Shown: positions 1 to 9,458, counted from the first letter of the stretch. The stretch: DNA of 64,000 nt from Zoogloea sp041914405 (GCF_041914405.1 NZ_JAYSDK010000016.1:40583-104582), one strand, 5' to 3'. Program-made: numbers and translations. The notes: generated by a model not told the origin, from the sequence alone.

Positions 1-270
1 CATGGGCTCACCATGGAGGTGCTTCAGTCTACGCACGGCTCGCTCTATGGTCTGTTCGAAGCGCGTTTCGGTGTCCGTATGATTCGGGCGGAAGAGCGTA
101 TTCGTGCGGTGGCCGCAGATCGTATGACCAGTGAAACCCTAGGGGTTGTCGAGGGTGTGCCGTTGTTGTCGGTCGAGCGGGTGACCTATACCTATGGCGA
201 CCGTCCGGTCGAGTGGCGGCGCGGGTTGTATTCGACGGCAGAACACTATTATCTGAATGAACTCAGCTAG
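1..270 (+). CDS. GntR-family regulator, C-terminal UTRA domain (5' partial)
   Basis: The frame is open from the first base and ends at TAG 268-270, so only the last 89 residues are present. They look like the end of a UTRA (HutC-type) effector-binding domain: the strand patterns LLSVERVTYTYGDRPVEW and YYLNEL are typical of the family's last beta strands. The DNA-binding wHTH part lies upstream of the window. UTRA domains bind small ligands such as sugars or amino-acid derivatives and control a neighbouring operon. The sdh operon starts 120 bases downstream on the same strand, but nothing here shows that it is the target. An internal ATG at 13 is not a likely start because the domain continues upstream of it. 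Confidence 0.8.
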   Translation, partial: HGLTMEVLQSTHGSLYGLFEARFGVRMIRAEERIRAVAADRMTSETLGVVEGVPLLSVERVTYTYGDRPVEWRRGLYSTAEHYYLNELS

Positions 271-323
271 GTTAAGCAGGGTGAATTGATGGGTGGGCCC
301 GGCCTGTCAATGCAGGGTAAGGG

Positions 324-337
324 TATATACTTATAAT
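324..337 (+). promoter_or_regulatory. Candidate -10 region for the sdh-gltA-suc operon
   Basis: The 120-base gap before sdhC contains TATAAT at 332-337, just after an overlapping TATATACT. No convincing -35 hexamer lies 16-18 bases upstream. A short hairpin (GCGAT at 354-358 pairing with ATCGC at 365-369) precedes the start codon. The -10 box is seen; promoter activity is inferred. Confidence 0.35.
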
Positions 338-390
338 TTTGTGTGGGAAAAGTGCGATTTGTTGATCGCAATTGCTAGAGGGAAAAATCT

Positions 391-780
391 ATGACAGAGG
401 TGACTTTGAAAAAACAGCGCCCGAAGCATCTGGCGCTGAACGAGATTAGGCTGCCCTTGCCTGGCAAGGTCTCGATCCTGCACCGGGTTAGCGGTGCTGG
501 TCTCTTCCTGATGCTGCCGGTTCTGCTGTCGCTTTTCGGTAGCAGTGTCGGTTCGCCCGAGTCCTTCGCTTCCTTCAAGGAAGTCGTGGATAACGTGTTC
601 GTCAAACTCATCCTGTCGGGTTTGGTGTGGGCTTACCTGCATCATTTTTGTGCAGGCATTCGTTTCCTTCTGCTGGATGTGCATGTTGGTGTGGATAAGC
701 AGTCCGCCGTGTCCAGCGCCCGTCTCGTGCTGATCGTCAGCCTCATCCTCACTGTCATTCTGGTGTCCAAGCTATGGTAA
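391..780 (+). CDS. sdhC: Succinate dehydrogenase cytochrome b556 subunit
   Basis: Membrane anchor of complex II. With SdhD it holds haem b and the quinone site and passes electrons from the SdhAB head to ubiquinone. The 129-residue product has the family's N-terminal signature (RPKHLALNEIRLPLPGKVSI, then the HRVSG motif, whose Arg and Ser lie near the quinone pocket) and three hydrophobic segments at about 30-50, 68-88 and 107-127. The HHFCAGIRF segment carries the expected haem-ligand histidine. The start is preceded by an AGAGGGAAAAA ribosome site. Its end overlaps sdhD by seven bases, indicating translational coupling in the sdhCDAB order. Confidence 0.95.
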   Translation: MTEVTLKKQRPKHLALNEIRLPLPGKVSILHRVSGAGLFLMLPVLLSLFGSSVGSPESFASFKEVVDNVFVKLILSGLVWAYLHHFCAGIRFLLLDVHVGVDKQSAVSSARLVLIVSLILTVILVSKLW

Positions 781-1121
781 AGCCCATCATCGTCGGCGCC
801 CATTACGGTTTCCGTGATTGGCTCGCCCAGCGCATCACCGCCGTGGTGATGGCGATCTACACCGTCGTTCTCGCTGTTGCCGTGTTGACTTCCTTCGATG
901 GCTCCTATGAGAGCTGGCGCGGCGTGTTCAGCGGCGGCTTCATGAGGTTCGCGACCTTTCTATTCTTCATGTCCCTGTTCTTCCATGCCTGGATTGGCGT
1001 GCGGGACATCTTCATGGACTACATCAAGCCGACCGGCATTCGTCTGACCCTGCATTCGGTCGTTGCTCTTCTGCTCATCGGTTACGCCGGTTGGGCTGCT
1101 CAGATTCTCTGGAGGCTGTAA
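774..1121 (+). CDS. sdhD: Succinate dehydrogenase hydrophobic membrane anchor subunit
   Basis: Second membrane subunit of complex II, 115 residues, with three hydrophobic helices (about 18-38, 58-78, 90-110). The motifs HYGFRDWLAQR near the N-terminus and FFHAWIGVRDIFMDYIKP in the middle are characteristic of SdhD; the latter includes the conserved histidine and the Asp-Tyr pair near the quinone site. The gene overlaps sdhC by seven bases. Its last codons carry the GGAGG ribosome site used by the GTG start of sdhA. Confidence 0.93.
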   Translation: MVKPIIVGAHYGFRDWLAQRITAVVMAIYTVVLAVAVLTSFDGSYESWRGVFSGGFMRFATFLFFMSLFFHAWIGVRDIFMDYIKPTGIRLTLHSVVALLLIGYAGWAAQILWRL

Positions 1122-2915
1122 GTGAAAGTCGCAAAGCGTACCTTTGATGCGGTGATCGTCGGCGCTGGTGGCGCCGGTCTGCGGGCCGCCCTGCAGCTCT
1201 CCGAAGCCGGTCTCAAGACTGCTGTTCTGACCAAGGTCTTCCCGACCCGCTCCCATACCGTGGCAGCGCAGGGCGGTGTGGCGGCTTCCCTCGGGAACTC
1301 CACCGAGGACAACTGGCACTGGCATATGTACGACACCGTCAAGGGGTCGGACTGGCTGGGCGACCAGGATGCCATCGAGTTCATGGTCAAGAAGGCCAAC
1401 GAAGTGGTCGTCGAACTTGAACATTACGGCATGCCGTTCGACCGTACCGACAATGGCAAGATCTACCAGCGTCCGTTCGGTGGCCACTCGCAGAACTACG
1501 GCCAGACCCCGGTGTCCCGTTCCTGTGCGGCTGCTGACCGTACCGGCCACGCGATGCTGCATGCGCTGTACCAGCGCAACGTGCGCGCCAACACCCAGTT
1601 CTTCGTCGAATGGATGGCGCTCGACCTGATCCGCAACGCCGACGGCGATGTGCTGGGCGTGACGGCGATGGAAATGGAAACGGGCGAAGTCTCGATCTTC
1701 CATTCCAAGGCCACCATCTTCGCCACCGGCGGTGCCGGACGCATCTATTACTCCTCGACCAACGCCTTCATCAACACCGGCGACGGCGTGGGCATGGCGG
1801 CGCGTGCCGGCATCCCGCTGGAAGACATGGAGTTCTGGCAGTTCCACCCGACCGGCGTGGCCGGTGCCGGCGTGCTGATCACTGAAGGTGTGCGCGGTGA
1901 AGGCGGCATCCTGCGTAACGCCTCCGGTGAGCGCTTCATGGAGCGCTATGCGCCGAACCTGAAGGATCTGGCCTCCCGCGACGTGGTGTCCCGTTCGATG
2001 GTCACCGAGATCAACGAAGGTCGTGGCTGCGGTTCCGAGAAGGACCACGTGCTGCTTGACATCACCCACCTGTCGCCCGAGACGATCAACAAGCGTCTGC
2101 CCGGTATTCGCGAGATTTCGATCCAGTTCGCCGGTGTGGATCCGATCAAGGCTCCGATCCCGGTCGTGCCGACCTGCCACTACCAGATGGGCGGTATTCC
2201 GACCAACTACAAGGGCCAGGTTGTGGTGCCGAAGGATGGCAACCCGAACGTCCCGGTTGCTGGCTTCTACGCCGCCGGCGAATGTGCCTGCGCCTCCGTG
2301 CACGGCGCCAACCGCCTGGGCACCAACTCGCTGCTGGACCTGCTGGTCTTCGGCAAGGCCGCTGGCGAAACCGTGGTGGCCGACTTCCAGTCCGGTCAGC
2401 TGACCCTCAAGCCGCTGCCCGAAAATGCAGCCGACGTATCGCTGGCGCGTATCGCGCGCCTGGAGGCCCAGACCAACGGCGAAGAGGTCCACGACGTTCG
2501 CCTCGCCATGCAGCGCACCATGCAGAAGCACGCTGGCGTGTTCCGTTTCGCCGACATGCTGAAGGAAGGCGTTACCAAGATCCTCGAGGTCGCCGAGCGT
2601 GCCAAGCACACCCAGATCAAGGACAAGTCCAAGGTCTGGAACACCGCCCGCACTGAAGCGTTGGAGCTGGATAACCTCATCGAAGTCGCCAAGGCTACGA
2701 TGGTTTCTGCCGAAGCCCGCAAGGAATCCCGTGGTGCCCACGTGCGTGACGACGCAATCGATTGCGCCGAGACGCCGAACGGCCGTGACGACAAGAACTG
2801 GCTCAAGCACACGCTGTGGTACAGCGAAGGCAACCGTCTTGATTACAAGCCGGTCAATCTGCAGCCGATGTCGGCCGATGTCGAGCCGATTGCCCTTGCC
2901 AAGCGTACCTACTGA
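1122..2915 (+). CDS. sdhA: Succinate dehydrogenase flavoprotein subunit
   Basis: Catalytic subunit that oxidises succinate to fumarate on covalently bound FAD. The 597-residue product has the N-terminal dinucleotide fold (VIVGAGGAGLRAALQ), the flavinylation segment SHTVAAQGGVAA with its histidine, and the active-site region EFWQFHPTGVAGAG. The substrate-loop motif TCHYQMGGIPTN and the C-terminal DDKNWLKHTLWY segment are also present. Start: a GTG immediately follows the sdhD stop, with GGAGG eight bases upstream. FAD attachment is expected to need SdhE, encoded just after sdhB. Confidence 0.97.
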   Translation: MKVAKRTFDAVIVGAGGAGLRAALQLSEAGLKTAVLTKVFPTRSHTVAAQGGVAASLGNSTEDNWHWHMYDTVKGSDWLGDQDAIEFMVKKANEVVVELEHYGMPFDRTDNGKIYQRPFGGHSQNYGQTPVSRSCAAADRTGHAMLHALYQRNVRANTQFFVEWMALDLIRNADGDVLGVTAMEMETGEVSIFHSKATIFATGGAGRIYYSSTNAFINTGDGVGMAARAGIPLEDMEFWQFHPTGVAGAGVLITEGVRGEGGILRNASGERFMERYAPNLKDLASRDVVSRSMVTEINEGRGCGSEKDHVLLDITHLSPETINKRLPGIREISIQFAGVDPIKAPIPVVPTCHYQMGGIPTNYKGQVVVPKDGNPNVPVAGFYAAGECACASVHGANRLGTNSLLDLLVFGKAAGETVVADFQSGQLTLKPLPENAADVSLARIARLEAQTNGEEVHDVRLAMQRTMQKHAGVFRFADMLKEGVTKILEVAERAKHTQIKDKSKVWNTARTEALELDNLIEVAKATMVSAEARKESRGAHVRDDAIDCAETPNGRDDKNWLKHTLWYSEGNRLDYKPVNLQPMSADVEPIALAKRTY

Positions 2916-2934
2916 GCGTTCCGGAGAATAGAAC

Positions 2935-3648
2935 ATGAGCAGCAAGCGAACCGTACAGTTCAAGATTTACCGCTACGATCCGGACAAGGACGCCGCGCCG
3001 TACATGCAGGACATTTCCGTCGAGCTCGAAGAGTCCGACAAGAAGCTGCTGGATGCGCTGGTGCGCCTGAAGGCCAAGGACGACTCCCTGTCCTTCCGCC
3101 GCTCCTGCCGTGAAGGTGTGTGTGGCTCCGACGCCATGAACATCAATGGCAAGAACGGCCTGGCCTGCCTGACCAGCATGGACGATATCGCCCAGCCGAT
3201 CACGCTGCGCCCGCTGCCCGGCCTGCCGGTCATTCGCGACGTGATCGTCGACATGACCCAGTTCTTCAAGCAGTACCACTCGATCAAGCCGTACCTGATC
3301 AACAACGAGCCGGCTCCCGAGCGTGAGCGTCTGCAGTCGCCGGAAGATCGTGAAGAGCTGAATGGCCTTTACGAGTGCATCCTGTGCGCCTGCTGCTCCA
3401 CGAGCTGCCCGTCGTTCTGGTGGAACCCGGACAAGTTCGTCGGCCCGGCGGGCCTGTTGGCGGCTTACCGCTTCCTGGCGGATACCCGTGACCAGGCAAC
3501 CAGCGAGCGTCTCGACAATCTGGAAGATCCGTATCGTCTGTTCCGTTGCCATTCGATCATGAACTGCGTCGATGTCTGCCCGAAGCATCTGAACCCGACG
3601 AAGGCGATCGGCAAGATCAAAGACATGATGGTGCGTCGCGCGGTATGA
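2935..3648 (+). CDS. sdhB: Succinate dehydrogenase iron-sulfur subunit
   Basis: Electron-transfer subunit of complex II, 237 residues. All three clusters can be assigned from cysteine motifs. The 2Fe-2S cluster uses CREGVCGSDAM with a later Cys in GLACL. The 4Fe-4S cluster uses CILCACCSTSC. The 3Fe-4S cluster uses CHSIMNCVDVCPK. GGAG lies upstream of the ATG. The stop overlaps the sdhE start (ATGA), so the assembly factor is translationally coupled. Confidence 0.97.
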   Translation: MSSKRTVQFKIYRYDPDKDAAPYMQDISVELEESDKKLLDALVRLKAKDDSLSFRRSCREGVCGSDAMNINGKNGLACLTSMDDIAQPITLRPLPGLPVIRDVIVDMTQFFKQYHSIKPYLINNEPAPERERLQSPEDREELNGLYECILCACCSTSCPSFWWNPDKFVGPAGLLAAYRFLADTRDQATSERLDNLEDPYRLFRCHSIMNCVDVCPKHLNPTKAIGKIKDMMVRRAV

Positions 3649-3881
3649 CGCTCAACCGGGGGCGTGTGCGCTGGCAGTGCCGACGGGCTCTCCTTGAGCT
3701 CGATCTGGTGTTCACGCGCTTCCTTGAAAGGCACTTCGATCGTCTCACCGACGATCAGCTGGCCGATCTGGATGACCTCTTGCTCGTCGAAGACCATGAC
3801 CTTTGGGCCATGGTCAACGGCAGCAAGCCGGTCACCAATGAGCGCTGGCAGGAAATGGTGGACCTGCTGCGGGCTCCGTAG
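3645..3881 (+). CDS. sdhE: Succinate dehydrogenase assembly factor 2 (flavinylation factor)
   Basis: Small helical protein (78 residues) of the SdhE/YgfY family, which promotes covalent attachment of FAD to SdhA. The ATG is chosen because it overlaps the sdhB stop as ATGA. The family pattern RVRWxCRRxxxELD is present, but the residue after the second Arg is Ala (RRALLELD), where the classic RGxxE motif has Gly. The C-terminal half (VEDHDLWAMVNG, then RWQEMVDLL) matches the family's end. Position between sdhB and gltA is the usual betaproteobacterial arrangement. Confidence 0.9.
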   Translation: MTLNRGRVRWQCRRALLELDLVFTRFLERHFDRLTDDQLADLDDLLLVEDHDLWAMVNGSKPVTNERWQEMVDLLRAP

Positions 3882-3938
3882 CCGGGCAGGTCTAGTCAAT
3901 AGGGAGCTGGAGTTTCAACAGGGAAAAGGGATCAAAAT

Positions 3939-5234
3939 ATGACCACGCAACGTACTGCTACACTGACCGTAGGTGACAAGGCCGTAGAGTTTCCGATCAT
4001 GTCGGGAACCCATGGCAATGATGTGATCGACATTCGTACCCTGGGTGGCAAGACTGGGTACTTTACGTATGACTCCGGCTTCCTTTCCACGGCCAGCTGT
4101 CAGTCCAAGGTCACCTATATCGATGGCGACAAGGGCGAACTGCTGTACCGCGGCTACCCGATCGAGCAACTGGCCGAAAACTGCAACTTCCTGGAAGTCA
4201 CCTACCTGCTGAAGAACGGCGAGCTGCCGAACGCGACGCAGAAGACTGACTTCGAAAAGACCATCAAGAACCACACGATGGTCCATGAGCAGCTGACCAA
4301 GTTCTACTCCGGCTTCCGCCGCGACGCTCACCCGATGGCCGTCATGACCGGCGTGGTCGGTGCCCTGTCCGCGTTCTACCACGACGCGATGGACTTCTCC
4401 GACTCCGAGCATCGCAACATCAGCTTCAACCGTCTGGTTGCCAAGATGCCGACCATCGTTGCGATGGCCTACAAGTACAGCACCGGCATGCCGTTCATGT
4501 ACCCGGACAACGAGCTGGACTACACCGCCAACTTCATGCGCATGATGTTCGGCAACCCGTGCGAGAAGTACGAGCCGAACCCGGTTCTGGTTCGTGCCCT
4601 CGACATCATCTTCACGCTGCACGCCGACCACGAGCAGAACGCGTCCACCTCTACCGTCCGTCTGGCCGGTTCCTCCGGTGCCAACCCGTTCGCCTGTATC
4701 GCTGCCGGTATCGCCTGCCTGTGGGGCCCGGCGCACGGTGGTGCGAACGAAGCCTGCCTGCAGATGCTTGAGGAAATTGGCGACGTGTCCCGCGTCGGCG
4801 AGTACATCAAGCGCGCCAAGGACAAGAACGACTCCTTCAAGCTGATGGGCTTCGGTCACCGCGTCTACAAGAACTTCGACCCGCGCGCCAAGCTGATGGG
4901 CAAGGTCTGCGCCGACGTGCTCGGCGAACTGGGCCTCGAGAACGACCGCCTGTTCAAGCTGGCCAAGGAACTCGAAAAGATTGCCCTCGAAGACGAATAC
5001 TTCGTCGAGAAGAAGCTCTACCCGAACGTGGACTTCTACTCCGGCATCGTCCAAAAGGCGCTCGGCATTCCCACTGAGATGTTCACCTGCATCTTCGCTC
5101 TGGCCCGTACGGTCGGCTGGATGACCCAGTGGGAAGAAATGATCACCGATCCCGAGTACAAGATCGGTCGTCCGCGTCAGCTGTACATCGGCGCCGCTCG
5201 CCGCGACGTCGTCCCGCTGGCCCAACGCGGCTAA
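3939..5234 (+). CDS. gltA: Citrate synthase (type II, hexameric)
   Basis: Condenses oxaloacetate and acetyl-CoA to citrate. The 431 residues match the length of NADH-sensitive Gram-negative citrate synthases. The catalytic region is visible: GPAHGGANEACL at about residue 262 and GFGHRVYKNFDPRAK at about 302 (the two active-site histidines), then PNVDFYSGIV with the catalytic Asp. The N-terminal beta domain (LTVGDKAVEFPIMSGTHG) is also typical. A 57-base gap separates it from sdhE, with a GGAAAAGG ribosome site. A factor-independent terminator follows, so part of the transcription probably ends here. Confidence 0.97.
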   Translation: MTTQRTATLTVGDKAVEFPIMSGTHGNDVIDIRTLGGKTGYFTYDSGFLSTASCQSKVTYIDGDKGELLYRGYPIEQLAENCNFLEVTYLLKNGELPNATQKTDFEKTIKNHTMVHEQLTKFYSGFRRDAHPMAVMTGVVGALSAFYHDAMDFSDSEHRNISFNRLVAKMPTIVAMAYKYSTGMPFMYPDNELDYTANFMRMMFGNPCEKYEPNPVLVRALDIIFTLHADHEQNASTSTVRLAGSSGANPFACIAAGIACLWGPAHGGANEACLQMLEEIGDVSRVGEYIKRAKDKNDSFKLMGFGHRVYKNFDPRAKLMGKVCADVLGELGLENDRLFKLAKELEKIALEDEYFVEKKLYPNVDFYSGIVQKALGIPTEMFTCIFALARTVGWMTQWEEMITDPEYKIGRPRQLYIGAARRDVVPLAQRG

Positions 5235-5267
5235 GTTTGCCCGGAAGGGGAGGGGGAAACAGGAGAG

Positions 5268-5311
5268 CGAACGCGGGATGGTCGAAGCATCAGGCCATCC
5301 CGCTTCGTTTT
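5268..5311 (+). terminator. Hairpin terminator after gltA
   Basis: GCGGGATGG (5273-5281) pairs perfectly with CCATCCCGC (5295-5303) across a 13-base loop. CGAA and TTCG add four more pairs outside a one-base bulge, and TTTT follows at 5308-5311. It separates the sdh-gltA part from sucA. Confidence 0.75.
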
Positions 5312-5395
5312 CTGAAGAAGTGAATCAAACAGGGATTTCTCCCCACCGAAAGCAAGTACCTTCAAAAAGACAAGATATAAGCCAGGTGGTCGCCC

Positions 5396-8221
5396 ATGAT
5401 GAAACAGCTTTTTGAGAGCTCCCAACTGTTCGGCAGCAATGCGCCGTTCGTTGAAGAGCTTTACGAGAACTATCTCGACAATCCGGATTCCGTCACTGAA
5501 GAATGGCGGACCTATTTCGACTCGCTGCAGAATGTGCCCGGCAAGGGCCGCGACGTCGCCCACTACCCGATCATCAACGCTTTCGCCGACATGGCGAAGC
5601 GTGGCCCGGTCCGCACCGTCGTGGCGTCCGGTGTCGATCAGAAGCAGGTCAGCGTTCTGCAACTGATCAATGCCCACCGCTTTCTCGGCACCCGCTGGGC
5701 CCAGCTCGATCCGCTGAAGCGCACCGAGCGTCCCGAGATCCACGAACTCGAGCTGTCCCACTACGGCTTCACCGAGGCGGATCTCAACCAGACTTTCAAC
5801 ACCGGCTCTTTCCACGGCCTGCCCGGTGACCATGCCACCCTGCGCGAGATCCTCGACGCGGTGCGCCAGACCTACTGCGGCTCCATCGGCGCCGAGTACA
5901 TGTATATCACCGACATCGGTGAAAAGCGCTGGATCCAGGCCCGCCTCGAGCCGACCAAGGGTCGCCCCGGCTACCAGGCCGAGCAGCAGCGTCGTATCCT
6001 CGAGCGCCTGACCGCAGCCGAAACCCTCGAACGCTACCTGCATACCAAGTACGTTGGCCAGAAGCGCTTCTCCCTCGAAGGTGGTGAGAGCACCATCGTT
6101 GCGATGGACGAGCTGATCCGCGTGGCCGGTGGCAAGGGCGTGCAGGAAATCGTCATCGGCATGGCCCACCGTGGCCGCCTGAACGTGCTGGTGAACACCC
6201 TCGGCAAGTCGCCGAGCATGCTGTTCTCCGAGTTTGAAGGCAAGGCCGCGTCCGACCTGTCGGCCGGTGATGTGAAGTACCACATGGGCTTCTCCAGCGA
6301 TGTCATGACCGCCGGTGGCCCGGTGCACCTGACCCTGGCCTTCAACCCGTCCCACCTTGAAATCGTCAACCCGGTTGTCGAGGGCTCCGTGTATGCCCGT
6401 CAGACCCGCCGTGGCGCAAAGGGCAAGGCCGAGGTTATCCCGGTCCTGATCCATGGTGATGCGGCCGTTGCCGGCCAGGGCGTCAACCAGGAAATGCTGA
6501 ACTTCGCGCAGACCCGCGGCTACGGCACGGGCGGCACGATCCACATCGTGGTGAACAACCAGATCGGCTTCACGACGTCCGATCCGCGCGACTACCGTTC
6601 TTCCCTGTACTGCACCGACATCTTCAAGATGGGCGAGGCGCCGATCTTCCACGTCAATGGTGACGATCCGGAAGCCGTGGCCTTCGTGATGGGCCTGGCT
6701 GTCGAATACCGCCAGGAGTTCAAGAAGGACGTCGTCGTCGACATCGTGTGCTACCGCAAGCTGGGCCACAACGAAGCCGACGAGCCGATGGTCACCCAGC
6801 CGCTGATGTACAAGAAGATCGCCAAGCACCCCGGCACCCGCAAGCTGTACGCGGACAAGCTGACCCAGCTGGGCATCGTCAAGGCCGATGAGCCGGAACA
6901 GTTCATCAAGGACTACCGCGCCGCTCTCGACAAGGGTGAGCTGCTGTCCAACCCCGTACTGTCCGACTTCAAGCGCCAGTTTGCGCAGGATTGGGCTCCG
7001 TACGCCGGCAAGGCTTATACCGACAAGTGCGACACCACCGTGCCGACCGCCGAACTCGAGCGTCTGGCCACCGCGCTGACCACCACCCCGGAAGGCTTTG
7101 CGCTGCACCCCCGCGTGCAGAAGATCATCGACGACCGCAAGGCGATGGGCGCCGGCAAGCTGCCCTTCGACTGGGGCATGGCCGAGAACCTGGCCTACGC
7201 CAGCCTGCTGGTGCAGGGTTTCGGTATCCGCATCTCGGGTGAGGACGTCGGCCGCGGCACCTTCTTCCACCGCCACGCCGCCCTGCACGACCAGAACCGT
7301 GACCAGTGGCACGATGGCACCTTCTACCCGCTGCAGAACATCCGCGAAGGTCAGGGCCCGTTCTACTGCTACGACTCCGTGCTGTCCGAAGAGGCTGTGC
7401 TGGCCTTCGAATATGGCTACGCGACCGCCGAGCCGAACCAGCTCGTGATCTGGGAAGCCCAGTTCGGCGATTTCGCCAACGGCGCCCAGGTGGTGATGGA
7501 CCAGTTCATCAGCTCTGGCGAAGCCAAGTGGGGCCGCCAGTGTGGTCTCGTCATGATGCTGCCGCATGGCTACGAAGGTCAGGGCCCCGAGCACTCTTCC
7601 GCCCGTATCGAGCGCTACATGCAACTGTGCGCCGAGATGAACATGGAAGTGTGCATCCCGTCCGGCCCGTCGCAGATCTTCCACCTGCTGCGTCGCCAGG
7701 CCCTGCGCAAGCTGCGCAAGCCGCTGGTGATCATCACGCCGAAGTCCCTGCTGCGCCACAAGGACGCGATCTCCTCCCTGGACGATCTCTCCAAGGGCAC
7801 CTTCCAGACCGTGATCGGCGAAGTGGACGAGCTCGACGTCAACAAGGTCAAGCGCGTGGTGATCTGCTCCGGCAAGATCTACTACGAGCTGCTGGCCCAC
7901 CGTCGCGCCAACAACATCGACGACATCGCCCTGGTTCGTCTGGAACAGCTCTATCCGTTCCCGCGCGAAGCCTTCGCGGCCGAAGTGAACAAGTACCCCA
8001 ACGCCAAGGAAGTGGTGTGGTGCCAGGAAGAGCCCCGCAACCAGGGCGTGTGGTACTGGCTGGCGTCCCGTCACCATCTGGACAGCGCCCTCGGCGACGA
8101 GCGCAAGTTCCTGCTGGTGGCTCGTCCCGCAGCCGCCTCGCCGGCGGTCGGTTACTACGCCAAGCACAACGCGCAACAAAAGGCAGTCATCGAAAATGCG
8201 TTTGGCGAAATCAAAGCCTGA
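5396..8221 (+). CDS. sucA: 2-oxoglutarate dehydrogenase E1 component
   Basis: Thiamine-diphosphate-dependent decarboxylase that starts the conversion of 2-oxoglutarate to succinyl-CoA. The product has 941 residues, the usual length. The N-terminal E2-binding helix region includes YENYLDNPDSVTEEWRTYFD. The ThDP-binding domain shows GMAHRGRLNVLVNTLGK and the HGDAAVAGQGV segment, and the transketolase-like C-terminal half has GRGTFFHRHA and LMLPHGYEGQGPEHSSAR-like motifs. It lies in an operon with sucB and lpd; an upstream terminator suggests that sucA also has its own promoter in the 5312-5395 gap. Confidence 0.97.
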   Translation: MMKQLFESSQLFGSNAPFVEELYENYLDNPDSVTEEWRTYFDSLQNVPGKGRDVAHYPIINAFADMAKRGPVRTVVASGVDQKQVSVLQLINAHRFLGTRWAQLDPLKRTERPEIHELELSHYGFTEADLNQTFNTGSFHGLPGDHATLREILDAVRQTYCGSIGAEYMYITDIGEKRWIQARLEPTKGRPGYQAEQQRRILERLTAAETLERYLHTKYVGQKRFSLEGGESTIVAMDELIRVAGGKGVQEIVIGMAHRGRLNVLVNTLGKSPSMLFSEFEGKAASDLSAGDVKYHMGFSSDVMTAGGPVHLTLAFNPSHLEIVNPVVEGSVYARQTRRGAKGKAEVIPVLIHGDAAVAGQGVNQEMLNFAQTRGYGTGGTIHIVVNNQIGFTTSDPRDYRSSLYCTDIFKMGEAPIFHVNGDDPEAVAFVMGLAVEYRQEFKKDVVVDIVCYRKLGHNEADEPMVTQPLMYKKIAKHPGTRKLYADKLTQLGIVKADEPEQFIKDYRAALDKGELLSNPVLSDFKRQFAQDWAPYAGKAYTDKCDTTVPTAELERLATALTTTPEGFALHPRVQKIIDDRKAMGAGKLPFDWGMAENLAYASLLVQGFGIRISGEDVGRGTFFHRHAALHDQNRDQWHDGTFYPLQNIREGQGPFYCYDSVLSEEAVLAFEYGYATAEPNQLVIWEAQFGDFANGAQVVMDQFISSGEAKWGRQCGLVMMLPHGYEGQGPEHSSARIERYMQLCAEMNMEVCIPSGPSQIFHLLRRQALRKLRKPLVIITPKSLLRHKDAISSLDDLSKGTFQTVIGEVDELDVNKVKRVVICSGKIYYELLAHRRANNIDDIALVRLEQLYPFPREAFAAEVNKYPNAKEVVWCQEEPRNQGVWYWLASRHHLDSALGDERKFLLVARPAAASPAVGYYAKHNAQQKAVIENAFGEIKA

Positions 8222-8260
8222 TGCAAACGTCCACGCCGAACTGAAAACAAGGGAGAAGAT

Positions 8261-9445
8261 ATGCTGATCGAAGTCAAAGTGCCCCAACTGTCCGAATCCG
8301 TTTCCGAAGCCACGCTGGTCAGCTGGCACAAGAAGGAAGGCGACGCCGTTTCCCGTGACGAGAACCTGATCGACATTGAGACCGATAAGGTCGTGCTGGA
8401 AACCCCGGCTCCGGCCGACGGCGTGCTCGTCAAGATCGTCAAGAACGGCGGCGACTCGGTGACTTCCGGCGAAGTGATCGCCACCATCGATACCGAAGCC
8501 AAGGCTGCAGCCGGCGCTCCGGCCGCTGCTGCCGCTCCGGCTGCCGCTGCCCCCGCAGCTGCTACGGCTGCCGGCGCTGCCAGCCCGTCCGCCCGCAAGA
8601 TCCTCGACGAGAAGGGCATTGCTGCCGCTGACGTCGCCGGTTCGGGCCGTGGCGGCCGTGTGACCAAGGAAGACGCCGTTGCTGCCCAGCCGAAGGCCGC
8701 TGCGCCGGCGGCTGCGGCACCGGCCGTGGCCGTTCCGGCTGGTGATCGCGTCGAACAGCGCGTTCCGATGACCCGTCTGCGTGCCCGCATCGCCGAGCGC
8801 CTGATCCAGTCCAAGAACGAAAACGCCATCCTGACCACGTTCAACGAAGTGAACATGGCTCCGATCATGGCGCTGCGTAAGCAGTACGGTGACAAGTTCG
8901 AGAAGGCTCACGGCGTGCGTCTGGGCTTCATGGGCTTCTTCGTGAAGGCTGCCGTCGCCGCCCTCAAGAAGTTCCCGATCCTGAACGCCTCCGTTGATGG
9001 CAACGACATCGTCTACCACGGCTACATCGACATCGGTATCGCTGTCGGTTCGCCCCGTGGCTTGGTGGTGCCCATCCTGCGTGATGTGGACAACATGTCC
9101 ATCGCCGACATCGAGAAGAAGATCGCTGAATTCGGTCAGAAGGCCAAGGACGGCAAGATCTCCATTGAAGAGCTCACCGGCGGCACGTTCTCCATCTCCA
9201 ACGGTGGTGTGTTCGGCTCCATGATGTCCACCCCGATCATCAACCCGCCCCAGTCCGCGATCCTCGGCATCCATGCCACCAAGGACCGTGCCGTGGTCGA
9301 GAATGGTCAGGTCGTCGTGCGTCCGATCAACTACCTCGCCATGTCCTACGACCACCGCATCATCGACGGCCGCGAAGCCGTCCTGGGCCTGGTCACCATG
9401 AAGGAAGCCCTGGAAGATCCGGCCCGTCTGATCCTGGACGTCTGA
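8261..9445 (+). CDS. sucB: Dihydrolipoyllysine-residue succinyltransferase (E2)
   Basis: Core acyltransferase of the 2-oxoglutarate dehydrogenase complex, 394 residues. One lipoyl domain occupies residues 1-77, with the lipoylated lysine in DIETDKVVLE. An Ala/Pro-rich swinging linker follows at about 83-107. The peripheral-subunit-binding domain (SPSARKILDEKG...GRGGRVTKEDA) is at about 108-145. A second Ala/Pro linker precedes the catalytic domain, which ends with the YDHRIIDGREAV motif carrying the active-site His. A hairpin terminator lies between this gene and lpd. Confidence 0.97.
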   Translation: MLIEVKVPQLSESVSEATLVSWHKKEGDAVSRDENLIDIETDKVVLETPAPADGVLVKIVKNGGDSVTSGEVIATIDTEAKAAAGAPAAAAAPAAAAPAAATAAGAASPSARKILDEKGIAAADVAGSGRGGRVTKEDAVAAQPKAAAPAAAAPAVAVPAGDRVEQRVPMTRLRARIAERLIQSKNENAILTTFNEVNMAPIMALRKQYGDKFEKAHGVRLGFMGFFVKAAVAALKKFPILNASVDGNDIVYHGYIDIGIAVGSPRGLVVPILRDVDNMSIADIEKKIAEFGQKAKDGKISIEELTGGTFSISNGGVFGSMMSTPIINPPQSAILGIHATKDRAVVENGQVVVRPINYLAMSYDHRIIDGREAVLGLVTMKEALEDPARLILDV

Positions 9446-9458
9446 TCTATCCAACCGT

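Noticed and set aside
960..2963. Long minus-strand open frame across sdhA
   Set aside because: Shadow of sdhDA; repetitive His/Gly/Val composition typical of antisense frames.
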